64,000 bases of DNA from Slackia equolifaciens (GCF_003725995.1 NZ_QIBX01000001.1:186001-250000); one strand, 5' to 3'; positions 53,425 to 63,320 are shown, counted from the first letter of the stretch. Translations and numbers: made by a program. Notes: generated by a model not told the origin, from the letters alone.

Positions 53425-55287
53425 ATGAAGTCCGAGAATACGCCCGTCAAATCCCATCGCAGCATAAAAGCCCTCGCCATAGCCGCATGCACGCTGCTTG
53501 CTGCAGGCGCTCTTATCTGGCTTGGGTGCTCGGCGCTCACCAGTAGCACCTCCGCGAACGACTCGCTGCTAGGCGCCCCCTTGGGTGATTCCGCCTCCAC
53601 ATCGGGAGGCTCATCGAGCGCTACGGCCAGTGCGACCGAAAGCTATTACGCACCCGAACCCTACACGCCTTTCAACACCGAAGAATACGCCTACCGTGAC
53701 GAGCCGGGGTTCATCTCGGTTGCCGCACAGCCGCTCTCCACGCTTTCCGCCGATGTGGATACGGCGTCGTATTGCAATCTGCGGCGCATGGTGACCGATG
53801 GAGCAACGTGCGATATGGTCCCCGCCGGGGCCATCCGCACCGAAGAGATGCTGAACTATTTCGATTACGACTACGCCTCGCCCACAGACGACAACCTTTT
53901 CAGCGTCACGGCGCGTGCAGGCGTGTGCCCCTGGAACCCAGAAACGCTGTTGCTCGTGATGGGCTTTTCCACCGAGGCACGCGAGGCGGCCGACCCGCAA
54001 GGCACCAACCTGGTGTTCCTTATCGACACATCGGGATCGATGGATAGCTACGATAAGCTTCCCCTGCTTCAGGAAGCGCTTGGCAAGCTGGTGGAGCAGC
54101 TCGACGAACGTGACCGCGTGTCTATCGTCACGTATTCGGGCGATGAAAGCATTGTGCTGGAAGGCGCGTCAGGCGCCGATCAACATGCCATCATGCACAC
54201 CGTATACGGTTTGGTTGCCTATGGCTCCACCAATGGCGAGGCGGGGCTAGCAACCGCCTACGAAGTAGCGGAACGCAATTTCATCGAAGGCGGCGTGAAC
54301 CGCATCGTCATGGCGTCGGACGGCGACCTGAACGTGGGTATAACTTCGGAAAGCGATCTGCATGACTTCGTGGAGCAGAAACGCGAAAGCGGCGTATACC
54401 TTTCCGTACTGGGATTTGGCAGCGGCAACTACAAAGACACCAAGATGGAGGTCCTAGCTGATCACGGCAACGGCACGTACCACTACATCGATTGCTTGGA
54501 CGAAGCCAAACGCGTGTTCGGCGAGGACCTGCGGAGCAACTTTGTTCCGCTTGCCGACGACGTGAAGGTGCAGGTGGAGTTCAACCCCGCGCAAGTAAAG
54601 GCGTATAGGCTGATAGGGTATGAAAACCGCACGCTCGCGGCGGAAGATTTCACCGACGATGCCGCAGATGCGGGAGAAGTGGGCGCGGGCCACCAGTTCA
54701 CCGTGGCGTACGAGGTGGTGCCCGCGGGTTCGTCGTTCGAGATAGATGAACCCGCCCTCAAATACGGCGGCATGAGCGGCAAAGACGGCGCGAGCGGCAG
54801 CAGCGGCAGCTGGCGCGATGCGAATCCGGAAGCTGCGGCAACCGAAACCGCATTTGCCACCGAAGTCGAGCCCGATTCATCCGCCGCGGCCCGATCTGCC
54901 GCCCTGACGCCCAAGGCGGGGCAGGAAAACGCCGAAGCCGCCGGTATCCTTATCGACGGCTCGCTCGAAAGCGAATGGCTCACCTGTTCGGTGCGCTACA
55001 AACCCGCCGGTCGAAATGAATCCGTACAGCAGCAAGCCGTAGTGGATGCATCCGCTTTTTCGACCAGCCCCGGCACCGACTGGCAATTTGCCGCAGCCGT
55101 CATCGAGTGCAGCATGGTGCTGCGCAATTCCGACTACATGGGCACCGCCACGCTCGACGGCGCTCTTCAGCTCGCGCAAGAATCTGCCAGCGGAGCATTT
55201 GCCGAAGAGCGCCAAGGATTTGCCGCCCTCATCGAGCGGATCCACGACAATGCCGCACGGCTCGACGACACGTATCCTTCCTGGTAA
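53425..55287 (+). CDS. Surface VWA-domain protein (YfbK-like)
   Basis: A 620-residue exported protein. An N-terminal signal with LGC (32-35) may be a lipobox. The YfbK-type domain (LSADVDTASYCNLRRMVTDG) precedes a von Willebrand A domain with an intact metal site DTSGSM (201-206), and a C-terminal domain ends with SGAFAEERQGFAALIERI. These match the YfbK family, of unknown function. It probably belongs to the sigma/anti-sigma unit and may be its regulated product. CGAAAGGGG precedes the ATG. Confidence 0.87.
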   Translation: MKSENTPVKSHRSIKALAIAACTLLAAGALIWLGCSALTSSTSANDSLLGAPLGDSASTSGGSSSATASATESYYAPEPYTPFNTEEYAYRDEPGFISVAAQPLSTLSADVDTASYCNLRRMVTDGATCDMVPAGAIRTEEMLNYFDYDYASPTDDNLFSVTARAGVCPWNPETLLLVMGFSTEAREAADPQGTNLVFLIDTSGSMDSYDKLPLLQEALGKLVEQLDERDRVSIVTYSGDESIVLEGASGADQHAIMHTVYGLVAYGSTNGEAGLATAYEVAERNFIEGGVNRIVMASDGDLNVGITSESDLHDFVEQKRESGVYLSVLGFGSGNYKDTKMEVLADHGNGTYHYIDCLDEAKRVFGEDLRSNFVPLADDVKVQVEFNPAQVKAYRLIGYENRTLAAEDFTDDAADAGEVGAGHQFTVAYEVVPAGSSFEIDEPALKYGGMSGKDGASGSSGSWRDANPEAAATETAFATEVEPDSSAAARSAALTPKAGQENAEAAGILIDGSLESEWLTCSVRYKPAGRNESVQQQAVVDASAFSTSPGTDWQFAAAVIECSMVLRNSDYMGTATLDGALQLAQESASGAFAEERQGFAALIERIHDNAARLDDTYPSW

Positions 55288-55360
55288 GGGATCAAAAGAC
55301 GGCGCAACGAGTGCATCGTGCGCGACATGAATTTCGGCAGGCAGCACGCATGATGCGCCC

Positions 55361-57403
55361 TTACGCCTCCTGCAGGAAAGCGGCAATCTCCTCCATGAAC
55401 GTCTCACCATACCGGGCAAGCTTGGTTTCGCCCACGCCGTTTACCTGGAGGAACTCGAGGCGATCTTTGGGACGGCGCACGCACATGTCGCGCAGCGTAC
55501 GGTCCGAGAACACCACATAAGGCGGGATGCCGTTGGTGTCGGCGATACGCTTGCGCAGTGCGCGCAAACGCTCGAACAGCGCGTCATCGCCCGCCGAGAA
55601 CCCTGCCGAGCCGAATGCGTGGCCCCCAAAACGCGCCCCGACCTCGCCCATCGCACGGGAGTCAGGGCTTTTCGCCTTCATGCGTTTCATGGTGAATTCA
55701 AAATCATCGGCATCTGCCTCAAAGCAGCGGGGGCCTAAGCCAACCACAGGATACGTGCCATCGGATACCTGAAGCAGCCTCTCCGCCGCAAGCAGCTCTA
55801 TCACCTCTTTGACCTGCGATATCGAATCGCTCACCGTACCGTAGGAGTCCAGACGGTCAAGCCCAAGCTCAAGCAGGCGCGCCGCCTTGGAGCCGCGCAC
55901 GATATCTGCCACCATGCTCTTGCCGAACGAACCATTGACCTCGCGCACGCACTGCACGCACCGCCGCGCCGTTTCGGTCACGTCCACCGAGTCGAATTCG
56001 CCCAGGCAATTGGAGCAGTTGCCGCACCCGATTGGCGACGGGGCGGAAGAGGCTCCATGCTCAAACAGTCCTGACTCGCACGAACGCCCCACTGGGGCGT
56101 TCGGCTCGTGCGGAACTGCGCGTGGAGCCCCCTCCGCCCCGTCGCAGGCCGATGTATCACCCTCATCCCCAAAGTAGTTCAGAATATACCGGCGCAGACA
56201 CCCCGTGGTATGGCAGTACCCCACCATTGCTTCCAGCATGCGGCGCTGGCCCGCGCGCACACGTTCCGCCTCCTCATCGGTTAGCTCCCCATTGCCCGCG
56301 CCTTCCTCAATGAAATAACGGCACGTGTTCACATCTCCGTCGCTCCAAAGCAGCAAGCACTCGCTAGGCTCGCCGTCTCGCCCGGCTCGACCCGCCTCTT
56401 GATAGTACGCCTCAATGCTCTTGGGCATGTTGTAGTGAATCACGTAACGCACATTGGATTTATCGATACCCATGCCAAACGCGTTGGTGGCCACCATGAC
56501 CAGCGCGTCATCATCAATAAAGCGCTGCTGGCTTGCGCGGCGATCATCGGACGCCATCCCGGCATGGTAGCGCGCCACCGAAATGCCCTGCCCGGCGAGC
56601 CACGCCGTCAGCTCTTCAACCGCCTTGCGTGTGGAACAGTAGATGATGCCGCTTTCGCTCGAGTGCTCGGCGATGTACCCCGCAATGCGCGAGCGCTTTT
56701 GCTTAGGGCTCAGCTTTTCCACGCAAAACCGCAGGTTGGGACGATCGTAACCGGTGATGACCGTCTCCGGATCGCGCAGGCCCAAAAGCTCTGCGATATC
56801 GTCGCGCACATTGTCGGTCGCCGTGGCCGTAAGCGCGATAACCGGCGGACGTTGAGGCAGCCCATTGATGAAATCCCGAATCATCAGGTACGAAGGGCGA
56901 AAATCCTGGCCCCACTGCGACACGCAATGAGCCTCGTCGATGGCAATCAGAGGAACGGTGATACGAGATGCGAATTCGCGAAACAGCGGGTCAGATAAGC
57001 GTTCCGGAGCCACATACATGATTTTATATGTGCCTTCTTCGGCGCGATGCATCACCGTGCGCTGCTGTCCCGGCGTAAGCGTGGAGTTGAGATACGAGCC
57101 GCGCACGCCAACGTCTATGAGCGCGCGAACCTGATCGCCCATAAGCGATACAAGAGGAGAGATGACCAGCGCCAATCCGGGCAGCACGATGCCGGGAATC
57201 TGATAGCACAGCGATTTGCCGGCGCCCGTGGGCATGATCCCCAACGCGTCGCGCCCCTCAAGCACCGCCTGGATGAGCGTTGCCTGGCCGGGGCGAAACT
57301 CGGAATAGCCGTAGAATCTGCCCAGAGCCCCGAGAGCATCATCCATTGTCGCTTTCGCATGCACGCTCACATCCGAAGCGCTTAAACAAGCAGAAAGCTC
57401 CAT
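55361..57403 (-). CDS. recQ: ATP-dependent DNA helicase RecQ with insertion in the zinc domain
   Basis: A 680-residue 3'-5' helicase for DNA repair. Motifs: TGAGKS (59-64), DEAH (156-159), ATNAFGMGIDK and QEAGRAGRDG; then the zinc module, an RQC domain and a C-terminal HRDC domain. Zinc Cys402 and the CGNCSNC trio (460-466) are normally about 16 residues apart, but here 58: residues ~416-458 are extra and are encoded by a palindromic repeat (56064-56120). The frame is kept. AAAGGAG precedes the ATG at 57403; the longer ATG at 57517 is unsupported. Confidence 0.95.
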   Translation of the reverse strand: MELSACLSASDVSVHAKATMDDALGALGRFYGYSEFRPGQATLIQAVLEGRDALGIMPTGAGKSLCYQIPGIVLPGLALVISPLVSLMGDQVRALIDVGVRGSYLNSTLTPGQQRTVMHRAEEGTYKIMYVAPERLSDPLFREFASRITVPLIAIDEAHCVSQWGQDFRPSYLMIRDFINGLPQRPPVIALTATATDNVRDDIAELLGLRDPETVITGYDRPNLRFCVEKLSPKQKRSRIAGYIAEHSSESGIIYCSTRKAVEELTAWLAGQGISVARYHAGMASDDRRASQQRFIDDDALVMVATNAFGMGIDKSNVRYVIHYNMPKSIEAYYQEAGRAGRDGEPSECLLLWSDGDVNTCRYFIEEGAGNGELTDEEAERVRAGQRRMLEAMVGYCHTTGCLRRYILNYFGDEGDTSACDGAEGAPRAVPHEPNAPVGRSCESGLFEHGASSAPSPIGCGNCSNCLGEFDSVDVTETARRCVQCVREVNGSFGKSMVADIVRGSKAARLLELGLDRLDSYGTVSDSISQVKEVIELLAAERLLQVSDGTYPVVGLGPRCFEADADDFEFTMKRMKAKSPDSRAMGEVGARFGGHAFGSAGFSAGDDALFERLRALRKRIADTNGIPPYVVFSDRTLRDMCVRRPKDRLEFLQVNGVGETKLARYGETFMEEIAAFLQEA
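56064..56120. repeat. Palindromic REP-like repeat, copy 2, inside recQ
   Basis: ACAGTCCTGACTCGC then a perfect hairpin CGAACGCCCC-ACT-GGGGCGTTCG (56081-56103), then GCTCGTGCGGAACTGCGC. Outer bases match copy 1 at 48772-48820; stem bases differ but still pair. Confidence 0.65.
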
Positions 57404-57594
57404 GGATACGTACTCCTTTATTCGAGACAACCGTGACAGATGCTGAACGCGCACCTCACCTTGACGCGCGTCGGAGAGTGTAGCGCAACGACGATGGCCC
57501 GTCATCCCGCACGCCACTTTGCAGCACGATGCGACATAAAGAGCAGACGCAAAACGGAATCAGCCGAGTGTCGCAACGAAAGCAATTGCGCCTA

Positions 57595-58251
57595 TCAAAG
57601 CTCCATTACATCCTCCATGGAGCAATGCAAAGCACGAGCAAGACGCAACAATGTGGAGCCTTGCGCCTTGTTGATATCTTTCTGGCGCTGCTCATACATC
57701 TGGATGGAGCGAAGGCCCACGCCACTTGCCTCCGACAGCTGCGCCTGCGAAAAGCCGGCTGCTACACGAATGCGTTTGAGATTTGAAGCAACCGATGCCT
57801 GCGCCATAACACTCTCGCACACACCAATGAATTTGCGCTCGTCTGCCTCGTGAAGAGGGTAATACATTGATTTGATTCGATCGTAGGGCAAGACCTCGAA
57901 AATGCTCTTGTACGTCCTGCCTGAAGAAAGCTGATACCATGCGACATTCCACCCGACCCAGTAATCGGACGTTCGCGACAAACGATAGGGCACCTCGTCA
58001 TCAAGAAGCGTTTCGATTTCGGAATCCATGTGGCGCAGCAGCTCCGCACCAGATTTGCCCGCCACATACACCGGATTGCATCGCTCGAATTGGACGGCAA
58101 GACCCGACACGATGAACAAATCTGCCACATATTGCCCAGAAAGCCCTGCTACATTGACCCCTAAATCAAATACCGCAGCCAGCGCATGCGCAGCATCATC
58201 GCGATACAAATCGGAATCTTCCAGGTGAATGAATTCGTATTCGACCCTCAC
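57595..58251 (-). CDS. HTH protein paired with DUF3990 gene (probable antitoxin)
   Basis: A 218-residue protein with an uncharacterised N-terminal part (1-150, perhaps a DUF3791-like or toxin-binding region) and a C-terminal XRE HTH: IRVAAGFSQAQLSEASGVGL followed by RSIQMYEQRQKDINKAQGST. A GTG start at 58251 overlaps the TGA of the DUF3990 gene (GTGA), so translation is coupled. The pair resembles a toxin-antitoxin module in which this is the repressor and antidote. Confidence 0.75.
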   Translation of the reverse strand: MRVEYEFIHLEDSDLYRDDAAHALAAVFDLGVNVAGLSGQYVADLFIVSGLAVQFERCNPVYVAGKSGAELLRHMDSEIETLLDDEVPYRLSRTSDYWVGWNVAWYQLSSGRTYKSIFEVLPYDRIKSMYYPLHEADERKFIGVCESVMAQASVASNLKRIRVAAGFSQAQLSEASGVGLRSIQMYEQRQKDINKAQGSTLLRLARALHCSMEDVMEL

Positions 58252-58928
58252 AGAACAGCGCCCCTCAATAAATCGATCATGAATATGTCATCGGGCTGAA
58301 CATCGCCTGAAACCACCAAGGCTTTATAGTCATTACGTGCTCTCCTGTCACGGCTCATGCGCTTCGGGTGCCATATCGACCCATCCACGCTTTCCTCGCG
58401 CACGAAAGCAAGCGCATCGAACGCGCGCGGGCTCTTGATGACGACCTGACGCCCTAATTCACCAAACCGCAACGCAGCTTCAAGCTGTCTCAACGAAATC
58501 CTGTTGTCCAAAAAAGCACGAGCAAATGAGAAATACGAATCATCCGCACGATAGCCCGTGACCACATCCGCCTCATCGACGCAAATCGCATAACGCTCCA
58601 GCATGAAATCCCTTGCTCGAGCCATAACGGGTGTAGTGATATCGAATTTTCTATGAGCAAGCAGAACAGCTATCCAATTAAGCGAGCTGTAGTTGGGCGC
58701 ATCCAGATCCAAGACCCGCAGGCCCTTCATAGGGAGGTGATATTCATTCACAAATCCGCTCAATAATTCAGGGCACGCCCACTCACGTGCCAAATCAATA
58801 AACTCAGTACAGTAGAAACCCAGGCCGTAATCATTGAACGGATTCCCTATGCCATAGCGAGGATGCCTTACCACCATGCGCGATCCATGGTACAGCGTCA
58901 ACACGGAATCGCTTGACATAACGCTCAT
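58248..58928 (-). CDS. DUF3990 protein (predicted ADP-ribosyltransferase-fold toxin)
   Basis: A 226-residue protein. The N-terminal LYHGS (12-16), NDYGLGFYCT (32-41) and AREWA (47-51) fit DUF3990, which has been proposed to adopt an ADP-ribosyltransferase-like fold (HGS, then a Gly/Phe/Tyr strand); a GLGFYCTE pattern is the clearest. Catalytic Glu is not assigned here. AAGGAGG six bases before the ATG at 58928 fixes the start. It precedes and overlaps an HTH gene. Target and activity are unknown. Confidence 0.8.
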   Translation of the reverse strand: MSVMSSDSVLTLYHGSRMVVRHPRYGIGNPFNDYGLGFYCTEFIDLAREWACPELLSGFVNEYHLPMKGLRVLDLDAPNYSSLNWIAVLLAHRKFDITTPVMARARDFMLERYAICVDEADVVTGYRADDSYFSFARAFLDNRISLRQLEAALRFGELGRQVVIKSPRAFDALAFVREESVDGSIWHPKRMSRDRRARNDYKALVVSGDVQPDDIFMIDLLRGAVL

Positions 58929-58953
58929 GTTGCACCTCCTTATTGCCCAGTAA

Positions 58954-58982
58954 ATATTATATCACCCCAGTGATATAGTCAA
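58954..58982 (-). promoter_or_regulatory. Promoter of the DUF3990/HTH pair with palindromic operator
   Basis: On the minus strand TTGACT (58977-58982) is followed after 17 bases by TAATAT (58954-58959), or after 15 by TATAAT. Between them lies TATATCAC-CCCA-GTGATATA (58958-58977), a perfect 8-bp palindrome placed to block RNA polymerase, a likely operator for the HTH protein. Confidence 0.6.
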
Positions 58983-59096
58983 ATAAGGAAACAGCAGCAT
59001 GATGCGGGTGCCGTTTGCGAAAGACGGTTTTATGTTCAACCCACGAGCTGCCCTTTGCACATGGCTCCGCCGTAACGGGAGTGCGCGGATTGACGC

Positions 59097-59124
59097 AAAA
59101 AGGGCGCCCGCAACGCGAACGCCC
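59097..59124 (-). terminator. Terminator downstream of ychF
   Basis: On the minus strand GGGCGTTCGC, loop GTT, GCGGGCGCCC (two G-T wobbles), then TTTTTGCG, about 100 bp beyond the ychF stop. Confidence 0.78.
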
Positions 59125-59221
59125 CAACAAAAGGTTTACAACACATTCTCCGAATGAATGCTGCAAACGTGGATATCAAGCCTATTCAAGCCGATGAACT
59201 CCGGGTCAAACGCTTATTATC

Positions 59222-60286
59222 CTATACGTTGAACTTGAAATGCATGACGTCGCCGTCTTGCACCACGTACTCCTTGCCCTCTTGGCGCAGCTTACCGGCG
59301 TCACGGCAGCCCTTCTCGCCGCCGAGCGCAACGTAATCCTCGAAACTCGCGGTTTCGGCCTTGATGAAGCCGCGCTCGAAATCGGAGTGAATCACGCCCG
59401 CCGCCTGGGGCGCCTTCGCTCCGATGGGGATGGTCCAGGCGCGCGTCTCGGTTTCGCCGCTCGTGAAGTAGCTCTGCAGCCCAAGAAGCTTGTACGCCTC
59501 GCGGATCAATCGCTCCAGACCGCTCTCGGAAAGACCCAGCTCCTCCATGAACATACTCGCCTCCTCGGGGTCGAGCTCGGAGAGGTCGGCCTCGGTCTTG
59601 GCGCAGATGGGAACAGGAATCTGCCCGTCGATTTCGGGCAGCTCGGCACCCAGCTTATCCTCATCCACATTGGCGATGTAGAGCATGGGCTTCATCGTGA
59701 GCAGGCACAAATCCTTGATGGCGGCCTTCTCTTCGTCGGAAAGCCCCAGCGTAAGCGCACGATGACCATCGTTGAGGCCGTCCAGCACCTTCTTGGCCGT
59801 TTCGAACTTGAACACGGCGTTCTTGTCGCGCTTGGACTCCTTTTCCAAACGCGGCAACGCCTTGTCGAGCGTGGCTATATCGGCAAGAATCAGCTCGGTT
59901 TTGATAGTGTCCACATCGGATTGCGGGTCGACCTTTTTGGACACGTGCTCCACGTTGGGATCGCTGAAGAAGCGAACCACCTCGCAGATGGCGTCGGTCT
60001 CGCGGATGTTGGCAAGAAACTTGTTGCCCAGGCCCTCGCCCTGGCTAGCGCCCGCCACCAGACCGGCGATGTCCACGAACTCCACCGTAGCCGGCACGAT
60101 TTTGGCGGGGTGGTCAATCTTGGCCAGCTCCTGCAAGCGCGAATCGGGCACGGGCACCAGGCCAACGTTGGGCTCGATGGTTGCAAACGGGTAGTTGGCG
60201 GCGAACCCGCCCTTCTTGGTGAGCGCGGTGAACAGCGACGACTTGCCCACATTGGGCAGGCCCACAATACCGATGGAAAGCGACAT
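59222..60286 (-). CDS. ychF: Ribosome-binding GTPase/ATPase YchF
   Basis: A 354-residue universally conserved Obg-family P-loop ATPase. It starts MSLSIGIVGLPNVGKSSLFTAL (Walker A GLPNVGKS), has the DIAGLVAGASQGEGLGNKFL switch region, NVDE as the altered G4 motif of YchF (which favours ATP), and the TGS-type end (GAKAPQAAGVIHSDFERGFI...YVVQDGDVMHFKFNV). GAGGAGAT precedes the ATG at 60286. It has its own terminator. Confidence 0.97.
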   Translation of the reverse strand: MSLSIGIVGLPNVGKSSLFTALTKKGGFAANYPFATIEPNVGLVPVPDSRLQELAKIDHPAKIVPATVEFVDIAGLVAGASQGEGLGNKFLANIRETDAICEVVRFFSDPNVEHVSKKVDPQSDVDTIKTELILADIATLDKALPRLEKESKRDKNAVFKFETAKKVLDGLNDGHRALTLGLSDEEKAAIKDLCLLTMKPMLYIANVDEDKLGAELPEIDGQIPVPICAKTEADLSELDPEEASMFMEELGLSESGLERLIREAYKLLGLQSYFTSGETETRAWTIPIGAKAPQAAGVIHSDFERGFIKAETASFEDYVALGGEKGCRDAGKLRQEGKEYVVQDGDVMHFKFNV

Positions 60287-60366
60287 TGCTATCTCCTCAT
60301 GACGAACATGCCGATGAATCGTTTCAGACAAACACACGTATGATACCAGACGCGGCAGAAAACGGC

Positions 60367-60403
60367 AGGCCCGCCTGCGTATATCCTCTACGCAGGCGGG
60401 CCT
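60367..60403. terminator. Terminator between the DUF3825 gene and ychF
   Basis: Perfect 15-bp stem AGGCCCGCCTGCGTA (60367-60381) and TACGCAGGCGGGCCT (60389-60403) with a 7-nt loop. Followed by TGTAAAA on the plus strand and GCCGTTTTC on the minus strand. Confidence 0.8.
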
Positions 60404-60442
60404 TGTAAAAACGGTTGCCAAACCCAGGTGGCCGCATCTCAG

Positions 60443-60519
60443 CATGGCGCGAATCAGGCAAAGAGTGCATCCCGCCTGTTTGGCACGCTCGACGCACCCC
60501 ACATGGTGCGAATCAGACG
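60443..60519. repeat. Direct 17-bp repeat before the DUF3825 terminator
   Basis: CATGGCGCGAATCAGGC (60443-60459) recurs as CATGGTGCGAATCAGAC (60502-60518), 59 bp apart, just downstream of the DUF3825 gene on the minus strand. Confidence 0.4.
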
Positions 60520-63014
60520 CTACTCGTCGTCCTCGTCCTCCTCGTTGGCGCGGCTCGACGTGGTGAGCCAGTCGCTGTCGGGGCGGCAAATCAGACGCGC
60601 GTTAGTGTAGGCCTGGCGCATGGTAAGAATGGTTTGCCCCTGATAGTTGCCCGACGGCATGAGCTGCACCACGAGCGCTGCATCGGCCACCTCATCATCC
60701 ATCAGGCAGATCGGCAAAAGCAGGCTCATGGTGTTGCCACGCGGGTAATACGATGGGATGGCCGTCTTGAAGTTCCAGCGCACGCGCTTCTTTGCCGTTT
60801 CCACCGCCTCGTTCAAACGCGCACGCACGCGCCTGAACAGCCGATCGTCGTCCTCGAGGATGTCTCCGAGCTCTTTGTACAGGCGACGTTTTCCGGCCAC
60901 ATCGGCAGCACGAATCTCATCGATCAAATCCATGGCGTCGTCATCGCCCCGCAATTCCTCGGCCAAAAAGTCGAGAGGCAGGCGGCTCATATTGTCGATG
61001 AGCACGTGATCGTCATCGATGATGAGGTCTTTATCAAGGTCGTAGAGCAGATCCTCCTTGCGCGAGAAATACTCCGCCGGTTCCGGCAGCGGGTTGAACA
61101 GCTCCACAAGACGCTTTCCCAAACCGCGCCTGCCCGATGCTGTGAAGCCCGCGAACTTCCATTCCCACTCATCGATCCAGGTGCTCGAATTGCGCTCGAA
61201 ACACGCATAGATGTCATCGTAGCGCTTGTTTACCAGGCCGGTATTGAACGCCGCGAAGCTTCTATCGGGCGCGATGCAAATCTTGCCTTCGGATTCCAGA
61301 CGGAAGAACGTGGTGCAGATGTAGCTTTTCAGGATGGTGAAGCGAGCCTGGGCGGCGCCGAAACCACCTGCAGGCCCGCCAATCGCAGGCTGTCGAGCGC
61401 CTCCTGCTCGGGGCTCACCTCGCACCCCGACGCGTTGATGCGCACGCCCCGGCCGTCGCCATCCTCGAAATCCCACAGTTCGGGAAGAGCGATGTCGGCA
61501 AGCTCTCCCAAAAAATCGTCCCACGTACCCAGCCAGGCAAACTTCTCTAGATGCTTGCTGGGATGATTGCCGGCATACGTGTTGCGCTTGGCGTAGGTGT
61601 CGATATAGCACAGATACCACGGCTTGTTCTCGGCGTTGCCCTTGGTGGCAACCGTGATGGACGCCTCTATGGGAGACACGCCGTCGGCGCAGAACGCGTT
61701 CAGCGGGAACACCACCTTGCCCTCATAGAAGCGCAGGGCGCCTTCCTGACGCGCGGCCATCCAGCTTTCCTCCAGAAGGTAGTCCACATCGACGCCCGAC
61801 GCGCTATCTTGAATAATCGCGCGCGAAGAGTACGTAGTGAATACGAAGTCAGAATAGCGATCGAGCATCTGGGCCTGGGTGTCGGGAGGAAGCGGCTGGC
61901 TGCGGTATTCCTCGGTAGACGCCATGGTGCGCGCCACGGCGAGCGCCTCCTCACTGGGCGCTTCGATCTGTACGCGCGGGCGCGACACATAGGGCGCTTT
62001 CGCGTCGACGTAGCACAGATACCACTGCTTGTGCTCCGGGTTTTCGCGCCAGGTGCGCTGGATGGATGCCTCGATGGGCGTTTTGCCATCGGACCGCATG
62101 GCGGCTATGGGGAACGTCACCTTGTCTTCAAAGGCACGGAATGCCTCCTCCGCATAGGCAGCACTCCAACTTTCCTCAAGCAGCGCGTTGATGTCGGTCG
62201 CAGGCGGCACGTTCGCTCGAAGAATATCCGCAGAAGCATAGGGCACGAACACGAAACCCCTGAAGCTGGGCTCGAGCTCGGCGCGTGTCGCCTCGTCGAT
62301 GGGAGCAGCGCGGTATTTGTCGGACGCGGCCATGGATTGAGCAATCGACTGCGGCGTAGCGGCATCCGCCGCAGCCGGCGATTCGGAAGCAGGAGCCGCA
62401 GAAGCGGAAGCGGCCGGATGGGTTGACGCAGAAACAGAAGCAGCCAGGTGCGTCGGTGAAGCGGCGAAAGCGGAATGGGGCTCCGAGGAAAAGCCAGAGG
62501 CGGAAGCCCCGCCTTCCACGGAGTCGGCGCCCAGCGTCGCATTGCTCGATGCGCCATCCGCCGCCATGCCGCTTGTCGCCACGCTGCCTATGGTCGGATT
62601 CTCCGTCGACGAGTCCGCCGCTGGTTCAGATGCCGTCGTCTCACGCCCAGTCGTCTCCGCACTCGCCGACGTACCAATCATCTGTTCCACACATGCGCCA
62701 ACCATCTGCCCTGCAGACGCATTAGCAGAGGAAATTCCCAGTTCGGTATCCCATTCGGGTACGCGATGCAGCACCACCCAACGCTGAGGCACGCCGCCTG
62801 CAACTCGGTCGATGAACGTCATGAATTCAGAGAAATGCTCCAGAAAGGGCTTGGGCTTGCCGTATCCGAACCGTTCTTTCATTCCCGAATGCACGAGCGC
62901 TGCCCCAACGGTACCGAATGCTATCTCTCGCTCGGTATCAAGCCTCGTAATAAGAGCCTTGTATACAGCCTTGTGATCATCGAGGGAATAAGGGTTGCCT
63001 TCGGGAATCTGCAT
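60520..63014 (-). CDS. DUF3825 protein with possible LOTUS-like N-terminus, frameshifted
   Basis: About 830 residues in two frames. From the N-terminus: a small domain (about 10-80, REIAFGTVGAALVHSGMKERFGYGKPKPFLEHF) resembling an OST-HTH/LOTUS RNA-binding fold; an Ala/Ser-rich linker; two homologous ~110-residue units, each with FVFxxYxSxxI, LLEESWxAA and WYLCYxD; then DUF3825, from LEKFAWLGTWDDFLGELA to a DEDDE end. Near 61340-61365 the first frame ends at PRLASPS-stop, while the other continues as AQARFTILKSYICTTFFRLE, so one base appears lost. GGGG precedes the ATG at 63014. Function is unknown; an RNA-related role is suggested. Confidence 0.72.
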
Positions 63015-63289
63015 TGGTCGCCCCACTCTCGTTTGCCTCTGTCGCACCTTACGTCTGTCGCATGCCAGAATTGCCACCTGGCCGCCGACTGTTTGTAAAC
63101 GATATTGTACGACGAAGCGTCATCGCATTCGAGCAGATGCCCGTTTGGCGCAAAACGCAATCCGAGCTGCACAGTTCCGCAACCAGGCATCAGGCACTCG
63201 GATGCGCCAAGCGCAAAAGCCGTCGCACAGCGCGCGAATGTCAAGCGTCGGCCTTGAAGTGAGCCCTATCGGGATGAGAGACCCAGCAC

Positions 63290-63320
63290 GAAAAAAGGCG
63301 CCGGGCTCAGCCGACGCCTT
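63290..63320 (-). terminator. Terminator downstream of the SNF transporter
   Basis: On the minus strand AAGGCGTCGG, loop CTGAG, CCCGGCGCCTT, then TTTTCGTG. About 80 bp beyond the transporter stop. Confidence 0.85.

Noticed and set aside
57500-57595. tRNA-like segment upstream of recQ
   Set aside because: No cloverleaf or T-loop GTTCGA pattern could be arranged.
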